From the NCBI RefSeq assembly GCF_005047355.1, contig NZ_SUMC01000054.1, positions 1-57,028 on the forward strand: a stretch of DNA of 57,028 nucleotides, in the 5' to 3' direction. Of this stretch, positions 23,570 to 34,400 are shown in pieces. The notes below the pieces were generated by a model, which saw nothing but the letters and a program-made list of their open reading frames with translations, did no database searches and had not been told where the DNA came from. Positions within the stretch are counted from its first letter, which is position 1. The number at the start of each line of letters is the position of its first letter. The position numbers and the translations under genes were made by a program. Source of the DNA: Actinacidiphila oryziradicis (GTDB lineage Bacteria; Actinomycetota; Actinomycetes; Streptomycetales; Streptomycetaceae).

Positions 23570-25057
23570 TCAGCGGGCGAACTCCGTGGCGCGGGACTCC
23601 CGGACCACTGTGATCCGGATCTGCCCGGGATAGGTCAGCTCCTCCTCGACCTGCTTGGCCACATCGCGGGCGATGACCTGCGCCTGGATGTCGTCCACAT
23701 CCTCCGGCCGCACCATCACCCGGATCTCGCGGCCGGCCTGCATCGCGAAGACCTTCACCACCCCGGGCTGTCCTGCGGCAATCTGCTCCAGCCGTTCGAG
23801 ACGACGGACATACGCCTCCAGAGGCTCCCTCCGCGCGCCCGGCCGGCCGCCGGAGATCGCGTCGGCGGCCTGGGTGAGGACGGCCTCGACGGTGCGCGGC
23901 GCGATCTCGTTGTGGTGGGCCTCGATGGCGTGGACGATGTCCTCCGCCTCGCCGTGCCGCCGGGCGAGGTCCGCGCCGATCAGGGCGTGGCTGCCCTCGA
24001 CCTCATGGGTGAGGGCCTTGCCGATGTCGTGCAGCAGGCTGCCGCGTTTTACCGGCGCCGGGTCGACACCCAATTCGGCGGCCATCATGCCGGCGATGTG
24101 CGCGGACTCCAGGAGGTGTCCGAGCACGTTCTGCCCGTAGGAGGTGCGGTATCGCAACCGGCCGAGCGCGGCGGTGAGCCGGGGGTGTATGTCGGTGATG
24201 CCGACATCGGTGAGGGCGTCCTCGCCGTGTCGTACGCACAGCTGCTGGACCTCGGTGAGGCTTCGCCCGTAGACCTCCTCGATCCGGAGCGGGTGGATTC
24301 GACCGTCGCTGACCAGTGCGCCGAGCGTGAGCCGGGCGACTTCACGGCGGACCGGGTCGAAGCACGACAGAAGTACCGCTTCAGGCGTGTCGTCGATAAT
24401 GAGGTTGACGCCGGTGAGAGCTTCGAACGCGCGGATGTTACGGCCCTCGCGGCCGATGATGCGGCCCTTCATCTCATCGCTGGGCAGTTGGAGCACTGAG
24501 ACGACCGATTCGGCGGTCTGCTCGCTCGCCACCCGCTGGATGGCCGACGACACGATCCGCCGGGCGCGCTCCTCCCCGCGCTCGCGGGCGGCCCGCTCGA
24601 TGTCCCGTACGGTCACGGCCGCTTCGCGCTTGGCCTGCTGCTCCACGGAGCGCACGAGGTCGGCGCGGGCCTCGGCTGCGGTGTAGAAGGCCACGCGTTC
24701 CAGAATGCCGCGTTGTTCCTCCTCGACACGGCTCAGTTCGGCGCGGCGGCGGTCCAGCGCTTCGCGTTCATCGGCCAACTCGCGGCTGCGTACGAGCAGA
24801 TGCTCGGACTCGGCGTCGATCCGGGCCTCGCGGTCGGAGAGCCGCTGCTCGCGGCGCTCCAAGTCGCCCCGGATCTCGCGGATCTCGTCCTTGGCGGTGG
24901 CCCGGATCTCACGGGCCTCGCGCTCGGCCGCCGTACGAAGCTGCTCGCGCTCGTGGCGGAGCCGGCGCAGCAGGACGGCGGCAGTCATGGCGACAACCAC
25001 CGTGACTGCGACGCACAGGAGAGAGAACACCGATCCGGTCCCCAGCGCGATGCCCAT
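23570..25057 (-). CDS. rny: Ribonuclease Y
   Basis: ATG at 25057 with GGGAG upstream; 495 residues. N-terminal membrane helix (FSLLCVAVTVVVAMTAAVLL), a long charged coiled coil (about 40-150), KH RNA-binding domain (PSDEMKGRIIGREGRNIRAF), HD nuclease domain with HLLESAHIAGMMAAEL and the metal-binding LLHDIGKALTHEVEGSHALI, and the C-terminal domain ending ITVVRESRATEFA. RNase Y is a membrane-bound endonuclease starting mRNA decay in many Gram-positives. Shares direction with recX but lies 118 bases away on the downstream side. Confidence 0.92.
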   Translation of the reverse strand: MGIALGTGSVFSLLCVAVTVVVAMTAAVLLRRLRHEREQLRTAAEREAREIRATAKDEIREIRGDLERREQRLSDREARIDAESEHLLVRSRELADEREALDRRRAELSRVEEEQRGILERVAFYTAAEARADLVRSVEQQAKREAAVTVRDIERAARERGEERARRIVSSAIQRVASEQTAESVVSVLQLPSDEMKGRIIGREGRNIRAFEALTGVNLIIDDTPEAVLLSCFDPVRREVARLTLGALVSDGRIHPLRIEEVYGRSLTEVQQLCVRHGEDALTDVGITDIHPRLTAALGRLRYRTSYGQNVLGHLLESAHIAGMMAAELGVDPAPVKRGSLLHDIGKALTHEVEGSHALIGADLARRHGEAEDIVHAIEAHHNEIAPRTVEAVLTQAADAISGGRPGARREPLEAYVRRLERLEQIAAGQPGVVKVFAMQAGREIRVMVRPEDVDDIQAQVIARDVAKQVEEELTYPGQIRITVVRESRATEFAR

Positions 25058-25175
25058 GGCACCAACTCCCGAATCTCTGAGGACGCGACCCGTCACTCGT
25101 TGTGAGGCTAGGTCGGCAGAGAGCCATGGTCAAGGAAGCCGCCCTGGGGTCATGGACGTTGGGACCCCTGGCGGA

Positions 25176-25748
25176 TTACTCGGGGAGGAAGTGTTCGAGT
25201 ATCGCCGGGTCCTCGCCTTCCTCCTCCAGCGCGCGGCGGACCACCCGGAGAGCGAGGCCCTCCGGATATCCCTTGCGGGCGAGCATCCCGGCAAGTCGTC
25301 GGATCCGCTTGTCACGCTCCAGGCCGCGCGTCGAGCGGAGCTTGCGGTCGACGAGGGTGCGTGCGGTCTGCTCCTCCTGCTCGGAGTCGAGCTGCTCGAC
25401 GGCCCGGCCGATCAGCTCGGCATCCACGCCCCGGGTGCGCAGCTCGCGGGCGAGGGCACCGCGGGCGAGGCCCCGGCCGCGGTGCCGGGACTCCACCCAG
25501 GCGTTGGCGAATGCCTGGTCGTCGATGAGCCCGACATCCTGGAACCGCTCCAGCACATGCTCCGCCACCTCGTCGGGGATTTCCCGGCGGCGCATGGCGT
25601 CGGCGAGCTGTTTGCGGGTGCGCGGCGTCCCGGTGAGCAGGCGCAGACAGAGCGCCCGCGCCTGCTCCTCGGGATCGAGCGGTGGCCCCTGCCCCTCGGC
25701 CCTCGACGAGGAGGAGGGGCCGCCGCGGTCCGTATGGGTGCGCGCCAT
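25176..25748 (-). CDS. recX: Recombination regulator RecX
   Basis: 190 residues, ATG at 25748, only four bases after the recA stop, so the two form one operon. Tandem three-helix RecX repeats are visible: RALCLRLLTGTPRTRKQLAD, EVAEHVLERFQDVGLIDDQA, FANAWVESRHRGRGLARGAL and RKGYPEGLALRVVRRALEEE. RecX binds in the RecA filament groove and limits its activity. The N-terminus has a low-complexity stretch typical of Streptomyces RecX. Confidence 0.93.
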   Translation of the reverse strand: MARTHTDRGGPSSSSRAEGQGPPLDPEEQARALCLRLLTGTPRTRKQLADAMRRREIPDEVAEHVLERFQDVGLIDDQAFANAWVESRHRGRGLARGALARELRTRGVDAELIGRAVEQLDSEQEEQTARTLVDRKLRSTRGLERDKRIRRLAGMLARKGYPEGLALRVVRRALEEEGEDPAILEHFLPE

Positions 25749-25752
25749 GGGC

Positions 25753-26880
<1,128 letters not shown>

Positions 26881-27009
26881 GGCTTCCACCCGGGGTGTCT
26901 GAGTCGATCGCTTCACGTCCACGACGCTACTGCCTGCCACTGACAATGCGTCCCGATGCCGCCTCCGGGCTGTGGATAACCTGCGTGGAAACCGGCCCGT
27001 CGCACCCAT

Positions 27010-27037
27010 GAGAATGGATGTTCGATTTTCGTGTCAA
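27010..27037 (-). promoter_or_regulatory. recA promoter with LexA (SOS) operator
   Basis: On the minus strand a perfect TTGACA -35 (27032-27037) is followed by GAACATCCATTCTC (27023-27010), which fits the Gram-positive SOS box: a perfect GAAC half and a weaker second half. The operator spans the spacer and -10 area, about 130 bases before the recA start. Damage-induced cleavage of LexA would release it. Confidence 0.75.
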
Positions 27038-27055
27038 GCGCACCAACCAGCTGGT

Positions 27056-28237
27056 TCAACCTCGGCGACGGCGGCGGAACCACACCAACGGCCGCCGCTG
27101 CGGGCTGTGGGCCCGGGGGTCGGTCACGGCGTACCGCTTCACATACGCCCCCAGGAACCCCTGGAGCGTAGCGGTCGCCGGGATCGCGACCAGCGCGCCG
27201 ACCGCACCCAGCAGGGCGGTACCGGCGACGACCGACCCGAAGGCGACCGCCGGGTGTATGTCGACCGTCCTCGCGGTGATCCGCGGCTGGAGCACATAGT
27301 TCTCGAACTGCTGGTAGACCACGACGAATCCGACCACCCACACCGCATCCCAGGGATCCTCGGTGAACGCGATCAGCGTGGGCAGCGCCCCCGCGATATA
27401 TGTGCCGACCGTTGGCACGAACTGCGACACCAGCCCCACCCACAGCGCCAGCGCCGGCGCGTACGGCACGCCCAGCACCTGGAGCAGCACATAGTGCGCG
27501 ATCCCGGATATCAGTGCCATCAGCGCCCGCGAGTACAGATAACCGCCGGTCTTCGCCACCGCGATCTCCCAGGCGCGCAACACCTCCGCCTGGCGGGCCG
27601 GCGGCAGCACGGAGCACAGCGCTCGGCGCAGCCGCGGCCCGTCGGCGGCGAAGTAAAACGTGAACAGGGCGACAGTGAAGAGCCGGAAGAGGCCGCCCAG
27701 GACAGTGGCAGACAGTCCCCAGACGTTGCCCGCGCTGTTCTGCGCGTACTTGCGCAGCCAGTCCGAGTGCAGAACGTTCTCCTGCAACTTGCCGACATCC
27801 AGGCTGGCGTGGAAGGTGCCGTTGATCCAGACGACCACATCGTCCACGTATTTCGGCAGGTTCTGGCCGATGGTGGTCACCTGGTCGACCAGCAGCGAGC
27901 CGAGCAGCACCACGAAGGACACGGTAGCGACCATGACCGCCAGGAAGACCAACCCGGTGGCCATCCCCCGGCGCATCCCGCGGGCGGCCATCCAGTCCAC
28001 GGCGGGCTCGATCGCCAGCGCGCCGAAGAAAGCGATCAGGAGGTCGATCAACAGCCCGATGACCTGGTGAAAGGCCCAGCTCGCCAACTGGTAGCAGGCA
28101 AGCAGAGCCAGCGCCATCACCAGGGCGTGGGGCAGCCAGCGTGGCATACCGGAGCGCGCCGACGACTCGGGCGGCCCGGGCTGTCCGGCCTGCGGTCTGG
28201 AGGATCCTTCGATGGTGGTCGTACCAGTCTCTGCCAC
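27056..28237 (-). CDS. AI-2E family transporter
   Basis: 393 residues from a GTG at 28237. About eight membrane helices with the AI-2E exporter layout: LLIDLLIAFFGALAIEPAVD, RRGMATGLVFLAVMVATVSF, a large loop, and the C-terminal conserved LGVPYAPALALWVGLVSQFV, PTVGTYIAGALPTLIAFTED and ENYVLQPRITARTVDIHPAV. The family includes autoinducer-2 exporters and Na+/H+ antiporters; the substrate in actinobacteria is unknown. Conserved neighbour of recA in Streptomyces. The Arg-rich tail ends 19 bases before the recA promoter. Confidence 0.88.
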   Translation of the reverse strand: MAETGTTTIEGSSRPQAGQPGPPESSARSGMPRWLPHALVMALALLACYQLASWAFHQVIGLLIDLLIAFFGALAIEPAVDWMAARGMRRGMATGLVFLAVMVATVSFVVLLGSLLVDQVTTIGQNLPKYVDDVVVWINGTFHASLDVGKLQENVLHSDWLRKYAQNSAGNVWGLSATVLGGLFRLFTVALFTFYFAADGPRLRRALCSVLPPARQAEVLRAWEIAVAKTGGYLYSRALMALISGIAHYVLLQVLGVPYAPALALWVGLVSQFVPTVGTYIAGALPTLIAFTEDPWDAVWVVGFVVVYQQFENYVLQPRITARTVDIHPAVAFGSVVAGTALLGAVGALVAIPATATLQGFLGAYVKRYAVTDPRAHSPQRRPLVWFRRRRRG

Positions 28238-28249
28238 GCGCCAAGTCTC

Positions 28250-28444
28250 TCAGCGACGCGATGCGGGCACGTCAACAGCCGCGCATACCGCCCGCCACAC
28301 GTCCTTCGCCTCCCAGCCGTCGTCCAGCGCCTGGCGGACGGTCCGCCCACCGAGCTCGGACATCACATGGTCCCGGGAGAAGGAGTCGGCATACGCCTCG
28401 CCGAAGTGCGCCCGCATCCGCTGCCAGAAGACCGTCAACTTCAT
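28250..28444 (-). CDS. DUF3046 protein
   Basis: 64 residues: MKLTVFWQRMRAHFGEAYAD, SFSRDHVMSELGGRTVRQAL, DDGWEAKDVWRAVCAAVDVP. This is the complete small DUF3046 family, found in actinobacteria almost always near recA. Predicted cytoplasmic, helical. It precedes the AI-2E gene by 12 bases and is probably co-transcribed with it. Function unknown. Confidence 0.9.
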   Translation of the reverse strand: MKLTVFWQRMRAHFGEAYADSFSRDHVMSELGGRTVRQALDDGWEAKDVWRAVCAAVDVPASRR

Positions 28445-28545
28445 GCGGACCAGTATCCCGCTCCCGGGGGGCGTACGGGCGCACGACCAGGTGCGCCAGG
28501 GTCAGAGCCGTATGCAGACAGTGCCCGGAGCCCTACTCTGCGCAC

Positions 28546-29448
28546 ATGCCAGCAACTCCACTAGCGTGCGCCCAGCACTTCGTGTGGCTGACCGCGCGCG
28601 TACTCGAGCAGCGCAGGTTCGCCTACCACTTCCTCCATGGCTCCGCCGACGCGGTCGAGGCCGCTCTCACCGCGTACCGCAATGACGACGACGGGTTCGG
28701 CCACGCTTTGGAGCCCGATCTGCGAGGGCCGGTGAGCCAGCCCCTGCACGCCGCGCACGCGCTGCGCGTCCTCGACGAGACCGGGCGCTGCGGCGGCCAG
28801 CGCGCGGAGCGCGTGTGCCGCTATCTGACGTCCGTCTCCACTCCCGAGGGCGCCCTGCCCGCCGTGCACCCCTCCCTGCGCGGCTATCCGGCAGCGCCCT
28901 GGCTTCCGGTCACGGCCACCCCGCCGGGCGACCTGCTGGCCACCGGCCCCGTGGTGGGGCTGCTGCACCGCAATGAGGTCTGGCACGCCTGGCTCTTCCG
29001 GGCTACGGACTTCTGCTGGGCAGCGGTCGAGTCGCTCGACAAACCGCACCCGTACGAAGCCATGGCCGCCGTCGCGTTCCTCGACTCCGCCCCCGACCGG
29101 CCCCGGGCACGGGCCGCCGCCGAACGGCTGGGGCAGATAGTGCGTGAACAGCAGTTGGTGGTGCTGGAGCCCGACCGCGCCGCCGACCACCCGCTGCCCC
29201 CGGGGAACGCGCCGGGCGAGTATCACTTCACGTACGACTACGCCCGCACTCCGGACTCGCTGGCCGCACGCTGGTTCTCGGACGCGGAGACGGAGCTCGC
29301 CCTGGACTTCCTCGCTGATGAGCAGGACGAGGACGGCGGCTGGCCGGTCCGCTGGCGTGAGTGGGCGCCGGGCACCCGGCTGGAGTGGCGGCCGATCGTG
29401 ACCATCGAGGCGCTGCGGACGCTGCGCGCGTACGGGCGCGGGATCTGA
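28546..29448 (+). CDS. Prenyltransferase/squalene-cyclase-fold-like protein, unknown function
   Basis: ATG at 28546 gives 300 residues, cytoplasmic. Repeated helical pairs and motifs such as DDDGFGHALEPDLRGPVSQP, ADEQDEDGGWPVRWREWAPG and EWRPIVTIEALRTLRAYGR resemble alpha/alpha-toroid proteins (QW-like repeats with DGGW). No membrane segment and no classical DxDD or zinc motif of cyclases or prenyltransferases, so it is more likely a binding or regulatory toroid. Conserved unknown of Streptomyces near recA. Divergent from DUF3046 and convergent with azlD. Confidence 0.7.
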   Translation: MPATPLACAQHFVWLTARVLEQRRFAYHFLHGSADAVEAALTAYRNDDDGFGHALEPDLRGPVSQPLHAAHALRVLDETGRCGGQRAERVCRYLTSVSTPEGALPAVHPSLRGYPAAPWLPVTATPPGDLLATGPVVGLLHRNEVWHAWLFRATDFCWAAVESLDKPHPYEAMAAVAFLDSAPDRPRARAAAERLGQIVREQQLVVLEPDRAADHPLPPGNAPGEYHFTYDYARTPDSLAARWFSDAETELALDFLADEQDEDGGWPVRWREWAPGTRLEWRPIVTIEALRTLRAYGRGI

Positions 29449-29457
29449 ACAGCTCCA

Positions 29458-29496
29458 GCCGGCACGCGGCCGGGGAGTACCCGGCCGCGTGCCGGC
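29458..29496. terminator. Bidirectional terminator, 17-base perfect stem
   Basis: GCCGGCACGCGGCCGGG (29458-29474), loop GAGTA, and its exact complement (29480-29496). It lies between the convergent stops of the toroid protein gene and azlD. Confidence 0.85.
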
Positions 29497-29512
29497 GCTC
29501 TCAGGCAGGCGC

Positions 29513-29821
29513 TCAGCCGGTGAGGGCCCGTACGGCTCCGGTGACCATCACCGCGGCAGCGACCACTGCCAGGAAGGGCGCGCGCAGCAGGAGGGCGACG
29601 GCGGCGGCCGCCAGACCGGCGGCGCGGGCGTCGAGGACGAGGGTGCGTCCGGTGCCGAAGGTCTGGAGGGCGGTGAGGGCGGCCAGCAAGGCGATGGGTA
29701 CGAGGGCGGCAAGGCGTTTGACCAGGGGCCGTTCCAGGATTCCGGCCGGTATGGAGAGGCCGAGGAATTTTACGGCGTAACAGCCGAAGGCTGTAGCGGC
29801 GATGGCGATCCAGGTGTTCAA
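29513..29821 (-). CDS. azlD: Branched-chain amino acid exporter small subunit AzlD
   Basis: TTG start at 29821 overlapping the azlC stop (TTGA), 102 residues. Three to four membrane helices: NTWIAIAATAFGCYAVKFLG, LAALVPIALLAALTALQTFG, LAAAAVALLLRAPFLAVVAA. The family partners AzlC in export of branched-chain amino acids and their analogues. No ATG lies near; the overlap makes TTG the convincing start. Confidence 0.88.
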   Translation of the reverse strand: MNTWIAIAATAFGCYAVKFLGLSIPAGILERPLVKRLAALVPIALLAALTALQTFGTGRTLVLDARAAGLAAAAVALLLRAPFLAVVAAAVMVTGAVRALTG

Positions 29822-30546
29822 CGGCCCTCCTCCTTGCCGCCGGTCAGGGCGAGCACAGCGGGGGCGGCGAGGGCCGCGACGAGGACGGGCACGCCGGCCG
29901 GGAGCAGCGGCAGGCACGCCAGTGCGAGGAACACGGCCAGCGCGGCCGTCAGCCGCTCGCGCCGGCCGCGCACCATGGGCGCGAGCAGGGCGAGGAATAC
30001 GGCCGGGCCCGCCACGTCCAGGCCCCAGGCGGCCGGGTTGCCGAGCGCGGAGGCACCGAGGGCGCCCAGGAAGGTGGTGAGGTTCCACAGCACGTAGAGG
30101 GTGGCTCCGGTCACGGTGAAGCCCAGGCGCGCGCTGCGCCGGTCCGGCTGGGCGAGCGTGACGGCCGAGGTCTCGTCGATGACCCATTGCGCGGCGAGCG
30201 GGCGCACCGCTCGCGGCAGGCCCAGCAGCCCGGAGAGGCGCAGCCCGTAGAAGGCGTTGCGTACGCCAAGGAAGAGCGCCCCGGCGGCGGCCGCGAACGG
30301 GCCGCCGCCCGCTCCGAGCGCGCCGACGAGCGCGAACTGCGAGGCACCGGTGAAGACGAGCAGGGAGAGCGCACAGGTCTGCGCGATGGTGAGCCCCGCT
30401 CCGGCGGAGGTCACTCCGAAGGCGAAGCCGGAGAGTCCGACCGTGACGCCGACGCCCAGGGCGTCGCGGACCACCGCGGAGGCCGGGCGGGCCGGGACGG
30501 CGCCGGGCCGCGTGCCGTGCTGGGGTGTGTGCGCTGTTGGTGTCAC
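29818..30546 (-). CDS. azlC: Branched-chain amino acid exporter large subunit AzlC
   Basis: 242 residues. AzlC signatures: VGVTVGLSGFAFGVTSAGAG, LSLLVFTGASQFALVGALGA, AGALFLGVRNAFYGLRLSGL and QWVIDETSAVTLAQ. Five or more membrane helices. Works with AzlD; the overlap implies coupled synthesis. Lies nine bases after the AraC-type regulator gene on the same strand, so the three are one operon and the regulator probably senses an exported amino acid. Confidence 0.9.
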   Translation of the reverse strand: MTPTAHTPQHGTRPGAVPARPASAVVRDALGVGVTVGLSGFAFGVTSAGAGLTIAQTCALSLLVFTGASQFALVGALGAGGGPFAAAAGALFLGVRNAFYGLRLSGLLGLPRAVRPLAAQWVIDETSAVTLAQPDRRSARLGFTVTGATLYVLWNLTTFLGALGASALGNPAAWGLDVAGPAVFLALLAPMVRGRRERLTAALAVFLALACLPLLPAGVPVLVAALAAPAVLALTGGKEEGR

Positions 30547-30555
30547 AGCGGCACG

Positions 30556-31407
30556 CTACGAGCGCGGCCGCTCCGGCGTCTTGTACGTTCTTGCGCGCTC
30601 ACGGGCATAAGCGCCCGGCGGGACGCCGACAATGCGGGTGAAGTGGCGATTGAGGTGCGGCTGGTCGGTGAAGCCGACGGCGGCGGCCACCGAGGCGGGT
30701 GCGGTTCCCGCCGCCAGGAGGCGGCAGGCGCGGCGGATCCTCGCGTCGGTGAGCCAGGTATGGGGCGGCATCCCGTAAAGCTCCCGGAAGGCCCGCAACA
30801 GCGCGAAGGGGCTGGTGTCGAGGCAGGAGGCGAGCTGTTCCAGGGAAGGCGGCCCGGCCAGCCGCTCCTCCAGCAGGGCACGGGCGCGCTCGGCCTTGCG
30901 GGCGCCGGCGGTCCGGGGGGTGCGCGCCGGGAGGGCGCCGCCATGGGCGCGCAGAACGCGGGCGACGGTGTGCCGCATCAGAGTGTCCGCGGCGAGCGGG
31001 TTCCGCTCGTCGACGGCTCTGAGCACCTCGGTGACCAGACGCACGGTGTACGGGTCGTCGGCGACCGGGACGGTGAAGCCGACGGTGCCGCGGACGGTGG
31101 TCGTCTCGGCGGCGATCCGGGCGACGATGTCCGCGGCCGGGTAGAGCACGCTGTAGGTCCAGCCCTCGGGGACCCCGGCCTGGCCGGTGTGCGCGGTGTC
31201 GGGGTTGATCAACGCCAGGGCACCGGGCCCGGCCCGCTCCACGGCTCCGCGGTGGTGGAAGGCCTCGACGCCCTCGGTGATCGCGGCTATGACGAAGCTC
31301 TCATGGGTGTGCCGGACAAAGGTCTTGCGGACGTACCGGGCGCGCAGCAGGTCGACGCCGGGCAGGCCGGGATCCTGCCAGTGCCGCGCCTTCTCCTCCG
31401 ACCCCAT
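30556..31407 (-). CDS. AraC-family transcriptional regulator of azlCD
   Basis: ATG at 31407 preferred over 31440 because the protein then begins MGSEEKARHWQDPGLPGVDL before the cupin-like arm. 283 residues: an N-terminal AraC-type cupin sensor (FVRHTHESFVIAAITEGVEA, GALALINPDTAHTG) and two helix-turn-helix motifs at the C-terminus (SLEQLASCLDTSPFALLRAF, SVAAAVGFTDQPHLNRHFTR, IVGVPPGAYARERA). First gene of a likely azl operon. AraC regulators of this AraC-azlCD arrangement usually activate the exporter; the ligand is inferred to be an amino acid. Confidence 0.9.
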   Translation of the reverse strand: MGSEEKARHWQDPGLPGVDLLRARYVRKTFVRHTHESFVIAAITEGVEAFHHRGAVERAGPGALALINPDTAHTGQAGVPEGWTYSVLYPAADIVARIAAETTTVRGTVGFTVPVADDPYTVRLVTEVLRAVDERNPLAADTLMRHTVARVLRAHGGALPARTPRTAGARKAERARALLEERLAGPPSLEQLASCLDTSPFALLRAFRELYGMPPHTWLTDARIRRACRLLAAGTAPASVAAAVGFTDQPHLNRHFTRIVGVPPGAYARERARTYKTPERPRS

Positions 31408-31473
31408 GGATCCATTATCCAGGCGGGCCGTACGGATCACACCAACGGCCCGTTGTCAGTGGCACCAGGCATT

Positions 31474-34400
31474 ATGGAGGACATGTCGGTACGAAGCAGC
31501 CTGGACGCCTTCTCCCCCGCCACCCGCGCGTGGTTCACGGGGGCGTTCTCCGCGCCCACCGCCGCCCAGGAGGGCGCATGGCAGGCGATCGGCGAGGGCT
31601 CGGACGTGCTGGTGGTGGCACCGACCGGCTCCGGGAAGACGCTGGCCGCGTTCCTGGCCGCGTTGGACCAGCTGGCCAGCACCCCGCCGCCCGCCGAGGC
31701 CAAGCGGCGCTGCCGGGTGCTGTACGTGTCCCCGTTGAAGGCCCTCGCGGTCGACGTGGAGCGCAATCTGCGCAGCCCGCTGACGGGGCTGCGCCATGAG
31801 TCCGTACGCCTGGGCCTGCCCGAGCCCGAGGTGCGGGTCGGGATCCGCTCCGGCGACACTCCGCCCGCCGAGCGCCGTTCGCTGGCCACCCGGCCGCCGG
31901 ACATCCTGATCACCACACCCGAATCGCTGTTCCTGATGCTCACCTCTGCCGCCCGGGAAGCGCTCAGCGGAGTGGAGACGGTGATCCTGGACGAGGTGCA
32001 CGCGGTCGCCGGCACCAAGCGGGGCGCCCATCTCGCCCTGTCGTTGGAACGGCTGGACGAGCTCCTGGAGCGGCCGGCCCGGCGGATCGGGCTGTCGGCC
32101 ACCGTACGGCCGGTGGACGAGGTCGCGCGTTTCCTGTCGCCGCAGCGCAAGGTGACGATCGTGCAGCCGCGCTCCCAGAAGCAGTTCGACCTGTCGGTGG
32201 TCGTTCCCGTACCGGACCTGGGAGAGCTGGGCGGCTCACCCGCAACGGACGCGGGGGCCGACGACCAGCGGCCGTCGATCTGGCCGCATGTGGAGGAGCG
32301 GATCGCCGACCTGGTACAGGCGCACCGTTCCACGATCGTCTTCGCCAACTCGCGCCGGCTCGCCGAACGGCTGTGCAACCGGCTCAATGAGCTCGCTTAC
32401 GAGCGCGCCATGGGCGAGCCGCTGCCGGAGGACCACTCGCCCGCCGAGCTGATGGGCGGGTCGGGCGCGGCCGCAGGTGCGCCCCCGGTTCTGGCCCGCG
32501 CGCATCACGGGTCGGTGTCCAAGGAACAGCGCGCGCTGGTCGAGGAGGATCTGAAGGCCGGGCGGCTGCCCGCCGTGGTCGCCACTTCCAGCCTGGAGCT
32601 GGGCATCGACATGGGTGCGGTGGATCTTGTCGTCCAGGTGGAGTCACCGCCGTCCGTCGCCTCCGGGCTGCAGCGGGTGGGCCGGGCCGGGCACCAGGTC
32701 GGGGCGGTGTCCACCGGGGTCGTCTTCCCCAAGTACCGGGGCGATCTCGTGCAGGCGGCGGTGGTCACCGAACGGATGCGCCAAGGCGCGATCGAGTCGC
32801 TGCGCGTCCCGGCCAATCCGCTGGACGTACTGGCGCAGCAGCTGGTGGCGATGACCGCCCTCGACACCTGGGATGTCGACGAGCTGCTGGCCGTGGTCCG
32901 CCGCGCCGCGCCATTCGCCGCGCTGCCGCATTCGGCGTATACGGCGGTCCTGGACATGCTCGCCGGGCGCTATCCCTCGGATGCCTTCGCGGAGCTTCGG
33001 CCCCGCCTGGTCTGGGACCGGGTGGCGAATACGGTCACGGGCCGCCCGGGGGCGCAGCGGCTGGCGGTCACCTCCGGCGGGACGATCCCGGACCGGGGTC
33101 TGTTCGGGGTCTTCCTGGCCGGGGCCGACCCCAAGAAGGGCGGTGGCCGGGTCGGAGAGCTGGACGAGGAGATGGTGTACGAGTCCCGGGTGGGCGATGT
33201 CTTCACCCTGGGCACGTCGTCCTGGCGGATCGAGGACATCACCCGCGACCGGGTGCTGGTCTCGCCCGCCCCCGGTGTGCCGGGCAGGCTGCCGTTCTGG
33301 AAGGGCGATCAGCTCGGCCGGCCGCTCGAGCTGGGCCGGGCGGTCGGGGCGTTCCTGCGCGAGGTCGGCCGGCTCACACCGGAAGAGGCCCGATCAAGGC
33401 TGGCCGCCGCCGGCCTCGACCAGTGGGCGGCCGACAATGTGCTGGCGTATCTGGACGAGCAGCGCCGTGCCTGCGGCCATGTGCCCGACGACCGGACGAT
33501 TGTCGTCGAGCGGTTCCGGGACGAGCTGGGCGACTGGCGCGTGGTGGTGCACTCCCCGTTCGGGGCGCAGGTGCACGCCCCCTGGGCGCTGGCGCTCGGC
33601 TCCCGGCTCGCCGAGCGGTATGGCTTCGACGCCCAGGTGATGCACGCGGACGACGGCATCGTGTTGCGGCTGCCCGACGCTGATCTGCTCGGCCTGGATC
33701 TGCTGGACGCCGATCCGGCCCGGCATGGCTCGGAGTCGGACAGCGACCAGTCCCCGGTCGGCGCCGCCGATGTGGCCTTCGACAAGGGCGAGGTCGAGCA
33801 GTTGGTCACCGACCAGGTGGGCGGCTCGGCGCTGTTCGCCTCCCGCTTCCGGGAGTGCGCGGCCCGTGCCCTGCTGCTGCCGCGCCGCAGTCCCGGCAAG
33901 CGCACCCCGTTGTGGCAGCAGCGCCAGCGCGCCGCCCAGCTGCTCCAGGTCGCTTCGGAGTTCGGCTCGTTCCCGATCGTCCTGGAGGCGGTCCGCGAAT
34001 GCCTCCAGGACGTCTTCGACGTTCCTGGCCTGGTCGAGCTGATGGGCGACATCGAGGCCCGCCGGGTGCGCCTCGTCGAGGTCACCACGCCCGAGCCGTC
34101 GCCCTTCGCCCGCTCGCTGCTCTTCGGCTATGTGGCGCAGTTCCTTTACGAGGGCGACTCCCCGCTCGCCGAGCGCCGTGCCGCCGCCCTCTCGCTGGAC
34201 TCCCGGCTGCTCGCGGAGCTCCTCGGCCAGGCCGAGCTGCGCGAACTGCTTGACGCAGATGTCCTGACAGAGCTGGAGCACGAGCTGCAGTGGCTCACTG
34301 AGGACCGCCGGATCAAGGACCCGGAGGGCGTCGCCGACCTGCTGCGGATGCTCGGCCCGCTGAGCAAAGACGAGCTTTCGGCCCGGGGCGGCGAGCCGCA

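Noticed and set aside
30187..31473. Upstream extension of the lhr frame
   Set aside because: It runs antisense through azlC and the AraC gene with no helicase homology; the helicase begins near 31474.
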